Shown here: piece by piece, positions 1 through 13,300 of the stretch
Layout: each line of letters opens with the position of its first letter
Numbering within the stretch: position 1 is the stretch's first letter
Origin: Phalacrocorax aristotelis
Lineage: Eukaryota > Chordata > Aves > Suliformes > Phalacrocoracidae
Reading direction: 5' to 3'
DNA length: 64,000 nt
NCBI RefSeq assembly: GCF_949628215.1
Contig: NC_134277.1
Location: forward strand, 34,851,357 to 34,915,356
Position numbers and translations under genes: made by a program
Notes under the pieces: generated by a model
What the model was told of the DNA's origin: nothing
Database searches by the model: none
Seen by the model: only the letters and a program-made list of their open reading frames with translations

Positions 1-115
1 TGTTAGTCCACTCTTCCAGCCTATCCAGATCTTTCTGCAGAGCAGCTCTCCCTTCTGGGGCGTCTACTTCCCCGCTCAGTTTGGTGTCATCTGCAATTTG
101 TTGACACCTGTGAAT
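1..115 (-). mobile_element. CR1 LINE fragment (reverse transcriptase segment)
   Basis: Read on the minus strand, the first ~100 bases translate as [18 protein letters not shown] followed by [13 protein letters not shown]. This is the well-conserved CR1 reverse-transcriptase block that follows the catalytic F-ADD motif. The element is cut by the window edge on its 3' side, and similarity stops near 115, so it is a 5'-truncated or internal remnant. The reading frame is still open here, which suggests a fairly young insertion compared with the other fossils in the window. Confidence 0.85.
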
Positions 116-3100
116 GAGAGAAAAGCACTTCTCTTCTGTTGCCTTATGGAAAAGCAAGTGCTAAGATTACAATTTGCTGTACTGATGATTTCATTATGAT
201 TTACCTAACTAGCACCACAGCTGTAGAAAAAGAACTAATGTCCAGTCTTGAGGGGTTTACAGGGAGGATGATTACTAACCTAGTGTAGTTTGATATTGCT
301 AATCTGTAAGAAAACAGGATGTAGTTTTCCTTATCCAGCTTAAAAATTAGTATCAGCAAGTTGCAGACTAAGAGCAGGAAAGCTGCTATTTTGCTCTGCT
401 TCAGCATGACTCCATTGAGGCGAATTAAGCTCTACCAGTGTGCATCAGATAACATAGATAAACTGTCATTGCGTCACAGCCAGTCTAATTTTATTGAGGA
501 ATAATTCCAGTTGATATACATGGAAATGGAATGCTACTTTCAGCCTCTGTATCAGGGAAGATAATGAAGACTTGGGAGAAGGTGGTTCAACTTCAGCAAC
601 TGCCAGAGCTTTGGGTTTTAGAAACCTCCTTCAGCTGCTGGGATTGGTCATATCCCCTCAGCCAGTGTACCCTCCTGTCCTTGTCACTGTTCCACTTCAC
701 TGGGGGATGTAGCAGGACTGTGCTGGCATTGCCTAGTGCTGCTACCCAACAGGGAAAATCAGTTGCCACACCAGGTCCACTTGGCAGCCACAGAGACAGC
801 CTCTATGGCAGCCACTGGAGACAGCTGCTGGTCAATACCCACCTTTCCCTGCCTTCTCCAAGGAAATGCAAAAACCTGTGATTTTTCGCTGCAAATCCCT
901 CAGAAAATATAAATCTTGTGGTCACATACAAAAATCTACAGAGATCCTCAGCAACGTACAAGAAAAGGTGAGAGGTTAAGACCAAATAGTATTATTTGAT
1001 CCATTGTGGATACTCCAGATGGAAACCTAAACTTGTGCCCTTGCCACAGTGGAAGTACAGAATGGATAACACCTGGTCCTCGATTTTCTTATGTTACTCC
1101 ACTGTACACAGCTAGGCTGGGTTATTACCTTGTCTGCTTGCTCAGAAACTTGTTCAGCTAATCATCTGCAGGGCAAATGCAGGGACTTAGGGCAAGTTTT
1201 ATGCTTACTTCAGTTTGAAAATAGTTTCTTGAGTTTGTTTGTGCTTCCCTTTTGGCTTTTAAATGTTTAGGTTTCAAAACTCTGAACTTTCTTTTAATCC
1301 TTAATTTCTACTTTATTATAATTTTGTGTGTTTAACTTTGCCAGATGTCTAATTTGTCTGATACAACCAGAAGATATTTCCCAATTTGGTAACTATTTAC
1401 TGTATTTTCACCCCTCTACCAATTTCCTTGAATGGAGAGAAATTACAGACATCCTCATAAAAGCAAACCGAAGCCCAAGATGTTGCTATGAACTGATGAA
1501 ACTAAGTGCTCAGGAATTTTTTTAAACCACCATAGACCTTGTTGAAGCCTGTTAACTGCCATTTTAATACAAGCAGCTATTTCAGTGCCTTCTTTCACAG
1601 AAACATTTTTTTAATGTTTTAGAATTTATCTGGACATATCACTATCCACTGGCATTGCAGTTGTCTGAATAAGCCTTGGGTACAAATCATGTTGTACAAA
1701 CTCATTTTTTTCAGAATACATAGAGGGGAGACTGTTGGGATTTGGAGGTGGGGGTTCTGAGTATTTGGGGTTTGTTTGCCCTAAGATAGGTATTAACATC
1801 TTAAAAACATGGTTAAACTTGTGCACGCCAAAAGCCTTTAAAATCCAGCAAAAGCTAGTAAAAACAGCAAGGAGGGTTAGGCAGTCATGAGTTTCCTCAG
1901 TATCAACAAGATCTAGCAGGTGATTTCAATAGTTAACACCTTGAGAGCCAGATGAATCTTCCAGCTGCAGGTATCTGGCCCAAGGATTTCTGATCTTCAT
2001 ATGAGCAGGTGACTCAGAGCAAGTTGTGCATTACCGTAATATTTGAAAGACTGTTCCTGGGTGGACGGCCCCATTCTAGTCAAGATACTTATGCCCTAAA
2101 TTGACATTGAGAAGCACTTTATTCATACTTTCTGATGACACATGGGTCTATGTGTACTTCATATACCTTCTTATATTTTACAAGAGAGTCTAAACAAAAA
2201 AACTCCCGTGGCTTTCAGTGAGAACAGTTGTCACCCCTGAGAATATATTTAGAAGTAAGTGGGGTATAAAGAGTAATCTTAATGCATCTCGTGCTGCTGG
2301 TGTAGTGTTACTCTCTCAGTACTTTTGTGGTGTAAAAAAATACACAACTATTTCTCCAAAGCCCACCTAAGATACAAAAACAGTGGTATGGGATTACCAC
2401 CAGACTGTAGTCCTACTCCTGCAGAAGAGGTAAATATATCTCTCAGTAGATAACTACCCATATTTTATGCTGTGCTTCTAATAACTTTACTGTACTATTC
2501 CCAGTATAGACTTGGGGTTTCTGGAAGCAAAAAGATTTGCAGGTATTCCTCTAAGGGGTATTTGCTTCACAAAATTGGGCCCAGGGTCACAGACAGCTGC
2601 ACTACAGAAAGCTTCACTGTGGTTTACAGGATGAATGAGTCCTGACAGAATATGGCAGGAAAGAAAAAAAGCCCTCCTTGTAACAAAACTGCTAGTAGCT
2701 CTGTCTTAAACTTGTTTGTTGTGTGTGTAGGTATGACCAAAAGCTGATGAAAGTATGTATATATACTACTCCCGCAGGAGAAATATTTAATTTAGCAGTG
2801 TTTCTTGAGTTGTCTGAACCTGTCTCAATAAGAAAATTTACCAGCTTAACTATACCGCTGTAATTCCCCATGGGGATGGAAGGAATAAGTGTGTCCATGA
2901 AGGCAGTTACAGTTCTAGCAGTAAATTTCTCCAGATAGACAAACCCTTCAGGTTTTGCCTGCAACAGGAAAATTCAGACCTGATATTCACAAGACACAAT
3001 TGATGAAATTGCACCACAGAGATGACACAGCTGCTTAACCTTAAAGAAAAGAGCAAGGGGACCTGTTTGTTACTTTACAATATATGCTAACACATTAAGG

Positions 3101-3261
3101 ACTATAATCACCTAGTTTGGTGTCATTTTGTGCCTGCTCAGTGCTCTGTACACCTCAATTTTATTTGACTTAGACACTGATGATGTGAACTAAACTCATA
3201 GCTGATTTAGCTCTTTAGAGTCAACTTCATGAAGGCACCTGTGCTCTCTCCATCCCCCTAG
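116..3261. other. No gene seen (intergenic or ABCB5 intron)
   Basis: AT-rich single-copy-looking DNA. Open frames are short and resemble no family I know. If the ABCB relic just downstream is the end of an ABCB5 gene, this would be intron sequence of that gene. I looked for a Walker A motif and other nucleotide-binding-domain exons on the + strand and found none. Confidence 0.5.
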
Positions 3262-3765
3262 TGGAAGGGTATTGTCAACAAAGTGCCAGATTTTGTCAGC
3301 AAAGAGCTATCACTTGTGAGAGGCATTATACTAAATCCCAAATGGATGCAACCTATCCTAGGGAAGAAGGCCTACAAAACCAGATTATTTTGCTTATCTA
3401 GTCAATCACAGAGGTGTTACCCAGAGGTGCTTTGCAGACTTGCAGAAATAGATCCTATCAGTCTTAATTTGCCTAAATTTGCATATCCAGAGCTGCCTTT
3501 AAGAGGCTTCCAAACCCATTTCACTTCTTGCCTGACCATGTGGACATATTATAACTTTTCTTCTTTTTCTTCAGGTGGTGGGACAAGCTCTGGTCTCTGC
3601 CCAGAATGGAAGGATCTGCATTACGATCACTTACCAACAATCACCAGCACAGAGCACAGTTATTCTTTTTGTTGTTACCAATGGAAAAATAATAAGAATT
3701 CACCAGCAGCAATGGCAAGACATGAAGCATATTTTAATTTAGTAAATGCACAAACACTGCCATAA
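3262..3765 (+). pseudogene. ABCB5: ABCB5-like transporter, decayed last two exons
   Basis: Two exon remnants of an ABCB multidrug transporter (second nucleotide-binding domain). The first, about 3262-3390, follows a pyrimidine tract ending in TAG. It holds pieces of the ABC signature/Walker B exon in mixed frames: QQRAI near 3297, RGIILNPK near 3320, then DATYP where DEATSALD is expected. The second begins at 3576 after a strong acceptor (pyrimidine run plus CAG), with VVGQALVSAQNGRICIT, then FVVTNGKII. An indel near 3690 shifts frame, and MARHEAYFNLVNAQTLP then ends at TAA 3763-3765. The IYFKLVNAQS-type C-terminus points to ABCB5. The switch-loop histidine is replaced by tyrosine, Walker B is disrupted, and at least two frame changes are visible. 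The convergent position relative to SP8 matches human ABCB5. The exons are clear; whether the whole gene is dead or only this allele or assembly is damaged cannot be told here. Confidence 0.75.
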
Positions 3766-6559
3766 AACATCAGTAGCTTGAGGTCTTCTTTAGAAATGAG
3801 CTGTCAGGAGGAAGAAAAAAAAGAGCATTCAGTATTAAAGGGTGTTGCCTGACCTGGTGGTTTTACAGCCTTTTTTTTTTTCCTGTTGCAGAAGTCCTAT
3901 TTAGGACTAGGAGTCTTTTAACCTGATCAGTATTCTTGCCTTCAGAGAATAAATACACATTTTTTATATTGAGCTGAATATTAATATGGGCTGCAGATAA
4001 TTTTTCAGCTTTTCACTCAAGTGCTTACCCCCTCTTTTCCCACTCCATAAAATATGCAATTGAGCAAACTCCCTTGGAGCTAACAGTGACAGATATAATT
4101 AATTAGCTGTATAATCTGAATTTGTTGTTCTAGTTTTTATGTTAATTTTTGTAAGAGGTAATTTAAATCATTAAACTGAACTCTCGATGCTATGGACTAT
4201 AGCGATGGACCTGATCTGGAAGCTAAAATTAAACAAATTAAGATTTGTAAAATAGTTTGTTCTGGCTTCAGACCTCTTAGCTCAGCTCAGCTCGAATTTA
4301 AGTTAAGTTAGTATTTAGTCCTTTAACCACTTCCAGGCCCAACTTAAATTGCTACACATCCCTTTCAGAGATTTGTGTTCTGCTCCTGAATCGTCTATCC
4401 TTGGATACCCTAAAAGTTTTCTTCCTATTTCCTTCAATTTCTCTTTGTCTAAATCTGTATCACTGCTACCTACCTCTACCTGTAAAGTACCTTAAGACCA
4501 ACTGATAGAAGAATGCTAACAAGGAGCAAATATGATGGAAAATATTTGTCACGAGGGTCACATTTTGCAGAGGAGCTTGAAGTTTGTGACTAATAAAATG
4601 TCCGTAATTTCTTTTTCATATTTGTACATAAATTATAATTTAACTGGCAATGTGGTTGGTATGCATTGTGGTTGCATGGAGTAAGTGTAGATGCACAACC
4701 TCAAGGCTAAACTGGGCTTCTTTAAAGGACAGCTGGAAAGGAAAAGGGGTTTTTTACTGTTTTTATCAGTCAATTTTCAGCATACAACACCACAAATGTT
4801 TCATGGTTTTCTTAAGAGTTTCTTTCTGCTTATTTTCTGGAAGAAATATCAGTTCACTGGTTGTGGTGAAGTATCCTGCAGAGTTAGATGCCCAGATCAG
4901 GAAATCTTAATCCGTAATAGAAGACTACTGATTCCCTCAGAGATGCACATAATCCCATAGCTGCCAAGCATATACTGAGAGTTCAAGAAGTGTTAATAAA
5001 ACATGTATTCTTGAAAAACTGGATAAATTGTCTGAAAAACAGGCTGCATAAGTGCTCAAGTTTCAGTCTCTTATGATGATGAATCCTTCAATGCATTAAG
5101 GGATTCACCACCAGTACAATAAAGATCATGACTTTACCAATGGTTTGGAAAATGGTAGGGTTTTTGTTTTTCATTTATTTTTTGACCCACGGTATTATTA
5201 AGTTACAGAGTAGAGGGTGGGGTGGGTAAGGGCTTCAGTCTAACTATGACTCAATCATGGGTTTAGGAAACTAGAAACGCTTTTTCAAGTATGTCAAAGC
5301 ACTAAAGATCTTTAAAACTTTCATTGCTAAATAATCTGTGCATCTTTTCTAATGAAGATTAAGCTTGGCTGAAATACCTAAGTAATGATACCTGAGGTGT
5401 TTCTAAACAGCATATGCCAGATATGGCCTGCTTCTGAGTTTAAGGCAGATATATATCTAAAAGCATTTACTGAACCATAACTAATTCACACTATGGTGTG
5501 CAAAGCCTAGAATAAACACAGGCCAATCTCACTGAAAGGATCTTTTAGACTTGCAGGTGGACTGCCTAAAGCAGACCTTCAACTTTTTTCAGATAAGGGT
5601 AGATATACAGTATATCAAAGTATAAGGCATAAAATAGAATGAGGTGCCCTTGATTCATGTTGCTTTAAAATAGAAGAGTGAAGATATTCACGTTATATTT
5701 GCATTTGAAATTAATAAAGAATACAGAAACTTTATCAAGATGATTTTCCTAACAACAATAAGCCAACAGTTTTTCAGGCAGCCTGATTCAAACACATTAA
5801 ATCTGAATCTTCTATGTTTTATCTCAGATAGAAAGAAAAGCTACTGAATCACATTTCCCTGCATTTAGCCTGAAATACATAAGAATATAAGACAGTCTCT
5901 AACAGTGTACCTCAAGACTAGTATTCAGCTCAATCGTTGAGAATAAGCTGAAAAAGAATTGCTGAATATAATGAGCTTGTTTTTTCCATTATGGTCATGA
6001 AACACTGTTACTCAAGGTAACAGGAATGTGGGCAAATAAGCTAATGCCCATTTGTGCAAAAAAGGATACTCAATGCAATTTTAACTTACATTCCCCCCTC
6101 ATACGCTGTAACTAGATCAAAAGAAATCAACTCTTAAGCTCAGAATAGGGCATCTGCTCAGGACAAAGACTGAGTCAAACCTGCAAATAAGCCAAAAGGT
6201 TGGTCCTCTTTGTCCAGTAGAGCTGCAGTGCTCTTTGCAAAAAATCTGCAACAGTCACTGAGAAGTGTGAAGCCTTCTGGAAAGTGTGGCAATAAAAGCA
6301 ACTCCCAATGGCTGGGCGACAGCGGGCCTCCTAGGCTGATAGTCACAGTAGGGCTGACAGAACAGGTCACACTTTACATCAAGGAAAGAACAGACCAGGC
6401 AGACTTTCTGCATAAAAACGTGCCCATGAACTCAAGTTTTAAAATCCTCTCTTTTTTACATGAGCTTGGACAGATCTAAAACCATTCACTAACTCACAGG
6501 TGTGAGCAAGGTGACCCTTCTGATTTCTGCCAGAGCCAGTCACCCAGCATAAGCCTTCC
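3766..6559. other. No gene seen between the ABCB5 relic and an old CR1
   Basis: AT-rich DNA with TAATTA-type sites around 4090-4130 and a pyrimidine run at 3870. No open frame here resembles a known protein, and I recognise no RNA gene. A plausible ABCB5 3'UTR would begin at 3766; the sequence at 3945-3955 contains AATAAA (gaGAATAAATac), which could be its old polyadenylation signal. Confidence 0.4.
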
Positions 6560-7335
6560 TGAATCAGAGGGCTGAAAGAGACCCAAGGAGGTATCCCTGT
6601 ATATGCTCAAGGCAGGATCAGCTACACCAGTGTCATTCATAAAAGATGAATGTTCAAATAATTCTTTAAGACTTCCAATGCTGACAATGCCTAACCATCA
6701 GCCATCTCTGCTTCACTCTCCTTAAAGTTGAAATAACTGTTTTTCCCTGATATCTAGCCTGAAACACCTTTGTTGATCATCATCATTTTTTTCTGCTGGG
6801 AATTTTCCAACTGGTGCACATCCTTCATAAAGTCTTTTGCCCAAAGCCAAGTAACACACTCTAGCTGAGGCATTCCCAGTGCTGAGCAGAGCAGAAGGAT
6901 TATTTGCCATGTCTTGTAATCTCTGTTCCTGCCTAATGTATCTCAGGAGGGTGTTTTGCAACAGCATGACATTGTTGACTTGTGTCAAGATTTCATTCAA
7001 CCATAAACTCCTATCTGTCTTTCCATAAAAATACCACCTCGTCAGTTATCATGGTTAGCCTGCAGCCTGTGCTTATGCAACTGGTCATTCCCTACTGAGT
7101 TTAGTTCCTAGAGCATGTCCCTGTTGAATATCATCTTATTTTCTCAAACAATTTATCCAGTTAGTCAAGATCATTTTGAATTCTAATCCTGTCCTCCAGC
7201 TTCCAGTCTTTCTCAACTTGACATTCTCTGGAAATGTAATAAACATACCCTTTTTCCTCTCTAGGTTATTAATGAAAATATTGAATATAACACAATCAAG
7301 GCAAACTCTTGCAGAATTCCATTTATGCATCTGGC
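6560..7335 (-). mobile_element. Old CR1/L3-type LINE, about 775 bp
   Basis: On the minus strand this matches the ancient CR1/L3-like LINE known from turtles, crocodilians and birds. The stretch around 7160-7195 carries the phrase TTTTGAATTCTAATCCTGTC as written on +. The part at 7260-7285 is the attaattaaTGAAAATATTGAAT segment, and 6950-6985 contains the GCAACAGCATGACATTGTTG block. The element's 3' end is near 6560, where the CTCAAGGCAGGATCAGC part precedes the tail. It is heavily diverged, with small indels, and codes for nothing. Identification is from recalled consensus, so the exact ends are approximate. Confidence 0.7.
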
Positions 7336-10300
7336 AGCAGAAGGGTTTCACAGAGAAGCAATCAGTAAAAGTTGGTAGGCAGATGCATTTCACTGTTACA
7401 ATTACCTCTTCTAAGTCAGCACACTTTGACGTGAATGCAAACAATTCAAGTTCAAGCTGTACGGTTTAAAAATCCAAAGATGATTGCATCTGTTCTCATC
7501 TGAGCCGTCCATTTCACAAGGGACCCATTTCAAAGCTCATTATAGTTAATGAATAGCCCCTATAAATTTCAGTGGGCCATGAATCAGGGTCAAAAAGAAG
7601 GCTAAACGTGATCCTTCACCAACACTAAAATAAAGTTCTGCAGAAGTCAGCATTTGATTTTTTTAAAATATTTTTATTAATTAAATTAATGAATCTGCAA
7701 AACTGGCCAAAAATTGATTTTTCCTAAATCTGGATTTTCATCAAGGAATTTTGATCAAGGAATAAAATCAACGAATTTCAATTTTATTATGCAAACATCT
7801 GAGGGTAAATGAATAACCCACTCAAACCTAATTACCCAAATAATATCTCAGCATGGGCTAATGGTGGGCCTAGCCAGAACAGAACTGTGAGTTCAGGGTT
7901 GGCCTATTCCAGCTCTCACAGAGTTTGAAATGCTAAATACGGATTAGAGTGTCCTACAGCCTCCAGCAGTCAAATAATTTTGCAATTTTGTAGCTAATCA
8001 CTTGATGGCTTATCTCCATAGATTCAGAGATAGCAAACTCATTGTAGAGGACTGCTGTGATTACCTCCATAATGCTTATCAGGGAGTTCCTTAAACTAAT
8101 TCCTGGCTAGACTTCATTTTATTTCCTTTAGAAAATAAAAGCAGTTAAAGTATTACCATTAGCAAGAGTTTTACTGTAGCCTTTGGTGATGACTCCAGTA
8201 ACTGGTTATTTTAATTCCAATGACTGGTTGTCATCAACGTTAAAATTTTGCAACCTGGAGTCTAAACTTGGCTCATATCAGCCAAGCTTGCAAAAGAATG
8301 AAACTCAAGGATTGCAAGAACCTTTCCCTTTTACATTTCTGTTATCCATACGAACACTTCAGGTATAACCACACAAGCTAGAAATAAGTGTTCTTACAGT
8401 CTTTTTTATCCAGCAATCAGTTGTTCAGTCATTCCTGTGGATCTTCACTAAATTCTTCTTACTTTCTCTGCATCTTTCTTCAACCTAATTTGAGTACTCT
8501 TTTAGCGTAAGTACATGCTACCACTAAATAGCAAGCTAAGACACACAATCCGTGTATCTTGACATGACGGGGTTTTTTTAAAATATGATCATTTCAATAC
8601 CACTAGATGTCCACAACATTCAAATAGAAGTTCCCTGCCCTTACACACTGGAGGTAGCCATGACCAGAATTTCTTATTATGATTTATTTTCTGCTGCTTG
8701 GACCATCTTTACAGATTCTTCCCAGTCAGCTGCCCCTCTTCTTTCTTGCAGCATTCCAAAATCTAATTCTGCACCTAACTCTCTGCAGTGCCCCTTATGT
8801 GTGTGCTGCTCTCTGAGTTTAACAACGAAGACCAGTTGCTTTCTTTTTTGTGTGAACTCATTCACGCCAAAGGATAAGCAAAAGGGCAGTCACTGCTGAG
8901 AGTAGGGCAGCCCAGCAGTAACACTGGGCAGGAGGCTGTCCCATAAAAGCTTTAGGTGACACTACACACAAATGCAAACAAGACTGTTCTTTTAAGAGGG
9001 AAATGGAGGGAGGATGAAGAGAGGAAAAGGAAGACTATTGAGAGACAGCCTAGAGTGCCATCTCTGAATAGAAAGATCGTATTTCTTAAAGATAAGCTTA
9101 TAATGTTTCACCTTTGCATTTCTTACAGCTCAACTTATAATATTTAATCTTGCTGCATTTTCTTTAACAACAAGATTTATCTTTTTCTGAATTTCAGTTA
9201 CCTTGATTGCCTTACATGTCAGGTCTTCTGTTCATCTGTCACGTTGCTCGGGGAGTCATTCTTTCTCTCCAGGGTGCAAACTGAGACTGTTAGAAGTGTA
9301 TGGATCCCTGTTTGCATAATGCTGAATACTTTTTCTTGTATAAGACAGTTTAGTGAATTGGTGGTCTAGCCGGAGATGTCTGATTTATATTTTGAAATCT
9401 GGAAAAGAGCCCAAACCATGTAACATTTGGGAACCTTCAGCTGGGACAGTCACTTACCCTGCAAGTAGATACTGCTGCTCGCCCAGGCTCCCCACCTTCT
9501 TGTTCTGATCACTTGTTTTGACATGTTTCAGATGCTTTAAGGAACTAACTGTGAATATGCCTATATGAAAAGTGTTTGGTTTTTTGCAAATTGTCAGGTA
9601 GACACTTGCTGTGTTACTTCCACCTGATCTTTGCCGGAGAGGGGTAGTCTAGCCTATCATCCTATAAAAATATACTCTTTATCTTTCAGTAGACAGGACA
9701 GGTATTGACCGGGGCACTCAGCACAAGACCTTCAATGTTGACTGAAGTCTTCACACACTCTTCCTGTGCTAGTAATAGACCTAATCAGTGTGTATATTGT
9801 TGCTAAAAAGATGGGGGGGGGGGGGGGGGCGGGGGGTGAAGGGTGGTGTGTCACTTAAATGTGTACTTAGACATTACAGCTGATGCATTTTGGCTCCATA
9901 ACTCTTGAAAGGAGGATCGGAACTACTGCTCAGTGGGAAGGAATATCTTCCCTAAATCCATCCTAAATATGCTGCTTTCCACATTGCTATAGTCCTGTGA
10001 TACAGAATATCATCATTATAGTGGTCTTACTCTCCCAGCTTCCCATAGGGAGGAATGCAGCTGGTCCTGGTGGCAGGATTTGCAGTACATGAGATGCCTT
10101 CCCATCAGTTAAAAGCGAAATCTAAGGTTCTGTCTGCTCAAGGAAAATCTCTGCCTTAACTTTATCAAACAAAAAGTATTCCAGAGTGATTCCACGTGTA
10201 GAAACTAGGTGTAAAGCAATACCTTTTAAAATAAGTAATGTGCAGTTCAGTCACTTCAGTTTGCAAGCATTTTTGTACTAGGCTCTGTGTTGAACAATCT

Positions 10301-13300
10301 TTCGTTAACAAAGGAGTTTATGGGTCTGGGGTAAGCATGCTACAATTTCACTTATTAGAATAATCCGTCCTATTACCTCAGTTACACAGAACAGCTTTAC
10401 GTAACAGGAAGGTGAGTTGTGGTCGATGATATTTGGTCAAATGTAAATGCAACCCCAAGAAACCAGGCAGTCTGTAGTCATACGAGGATCACATGGTTGT
10501 ACTAAACAAAAAAGGTAAAGATTGTTCTGAGTTCATGAGATTCTGGTTGCAAGTGTTGCACATGTGCAGTTAAATTTGTCTTTATTTTGAAGTGATTTCT
10601 TATGGAAACAAAACTTATGTGATCAAACCACCAGTCTGCCTCTGTACCTCTCCTCACAGGAACTCTTGTATCTGTTGGCTGGTATGAAGGGCAATTAACT
10701 TTCCAAAAATTATAGGAGATAGGCAGCTAGGTAGTGGAGATTATTACTTTACCTTAATTAAAGAGAAGGCCAAACTCACATCATGTTACACATTAGGGTA
10801 CCTATACAGCACAGCAGGTTTTGTAAATGTTCCCATTGCAGAAGGAGCTTTCATCAGAGTTCACATCTCTGTAAAGATACAGATCTCTTTGTTGATTGGT
10901 GTGAATCCAGGAGAAACCAAGGATCATTTGATCTCTGGAGCAAATGCTTAGTTTTGCCTGTGTGCATTTAGCAGTTAGATAGCACCTGGGGGCAATGTGA
11001 CTGAAATTCTGCTCTCTGCTCTGATTCAGCACCTCTGCTCTGACTATTTGGAAATAGGACCCTACAGGGTCCCAGGCAAGCAGCAGTCTCGCAGGAAATG
11101 GAGATACACTGTTGTGTCCTTCCTCTCATAATTCATTAAAAGCAATTTCCTGTACATTATGTAGGGAGTTAAACCCTGATGGTGTATGTGGGGATCCTCA
11201 AAACACATCAACAGGATCAAGCTCCTAAGGAACCTGGCAGGATAAGAAACAAAAGTGGTCAGCCATACAGAGCCTGAGGCATGTATGGCGATGCATACCT
11301 AGGCAGGCAGGGACCTGTAAAGCAAGGTACATATAAGTGCTTGCCAGTTTGGCAGCAGGCAAGTGCCTGTGTTCTATTTCCTATTCCTGTTCTCTTTAAT
11401 GGGTCTTATCTTGCATTTTTTTGGCAGTAGTGGGAAGGGAAAAACCTTGCCCACTTTCTCTGCTGGTATTATACCCTCTGGAAACTGCAGGTTATGCCTC
11501 AGAAGAGTGAAATGTCAAACTAGAGAAACCCATGAGAGGAGGGGAAGCACCATAGCAAAATCAGCCTTGAGATCTGCCCATAATCAAGATCCTTGCTTCT
11601 CCCACCTGCCCTCCTTACCATGAACACCTTACCATGAACACACAGCCTGAGGTCTTACTGATTTTTCAGCTCAGTCTTCACCCAGGCAAAGTCCCAGTAA
11701 AATCAGTGTTTCAATGTGAATGAAAGTTTGTCCAACAAAGGCTGAACACAGGTTTTATCAGAGAAGTTACTATAGTTGGGCTACAGCTGGCAGCTGACAA
11801 AAATGTAAGGGAATGATACCAGGTTTAGCAAGATCATGATGACTGCTACTAATAGGGGAGGTGTGGCTAAATTATGTGCCAAAAATGTATCTAGTAAATG
11901 CATCTATTTCCTTCTGATCCCTTCTGTACCTGTAGAAACACAATAAATTATATGAAACCATTTTTAACATAACTTTCTTGAATTAAGTCTGACTTCACCA
12001 GTGCCTTTTTCCCTGCTACCAAATGGTGAAATCCACACATTTTAAACATATTGCAGCAGGTAAAATGTGTGTTTAGCCCCAAATCAGTAAGTGTAATTCA
12101 CCAAGCATTTTACAAAAGGCTGAAAATTATTTTCTTTCATATTTAGCTCTTGGGTCTCTTTCTCACTCCTTTCCCACTATTTACGTGAAGAGAAGTGCCA
12201 ACGTGAATATTTTCTTGAGTTTCGGGGCTTTTTTTAAACTCCTGTTAATTCTCTCATGAGCAATTTAGTAGCAAAATGACAATTACATTATGAAACAAAC
12301 TTGTCTTTCTGCTACCAAACTGCAAAATCACAACAAAGGAGAAAAATAGGACCATAAGAAAAAAAAAAAAGCCTTGCTAACCATGTTTTTTTCTTGGCTT
12401 TCATCTTTTATTAAAGTTTATTTGAAAGTAGGCAGTCTATCCTGCGTAACATGTATTATCTCTAGGAGGCAACACAGTTTCTCCTATTGACTGCAATAAT
12501 GTTATGTAGTATTACTGGCAACAGGGAATATCACTGCCTACTGTAATTTAAGAACAAAAAACACTGAAGCAAAAGGAGGAAGATCTTTTGTTCTGCTAAT
12601 CTATATTTCAGTTTGGACACATATGTAATATATTTTTTACACCCACTCTCTGATATGCCATGATGTTGAATAAAATGTACCTTGGAATATTTACCTGCCA
12701 AGAGGCTAGAGGGAAGAAATGCAGAAACTTAGCACCTTGGCTAACAATTAGAAGTCCATCATCTTTCTTGTCTGACTAATACAGAAAAAAACTAATGTCT
12801 GCCACAGCAAGTGAAAATTAGCAGGGCCTGACATGAATATAAATGCTAGCCAGGGTATGATTTAATTTCTATAAAACATTATAAACCCTTACATACCATA
12901 TGTTTCGTAACCGAATTCATGTTTGGGTACACAGTAGCTATCCAGGACAGAAGCAAGATCCGCATCATGGTTTTGACACCAAGTGCATTTTTTCATTTAT
13001 GAATGAAAACAGGTCAGACTGAATTTTTGATTTTCTGTGTCATGAAGGGAGAAGAGGCAAAGGATCAGGCAGAACTACAAGCAAATATATTGCACCTACT
13101 TTTTTAAGGATGTCCTCGTTAAGAGTAAATTTTTCAGGATCCAAGTCTTTCAGAATTCACAGAGCTTTCAAAACTTTTTTCTAATAAAGATACGCTGTTT
13201 GCATGTGTTTTCAATCATTCATTCTTCTAAAAATTCTGTGCTTGGCAAAATGGGAGGTAAATTTAGTCTGCAGCTGTTCCCACAGCCTATTGAGTTTAAC

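Noticed and set aside
1328-1525. 65-codon + frame as a possible upstream ABCB5 exon
   Set aside because: No ABC transporter motif, and length and frame are within chance.
3283-3765. 160-codon + strand frame as an intact gene
   Set aside because: It only strings together pieces of two ABCB exon relics plus intron, crossing frames and a splice acceptor; it is not a real protein.
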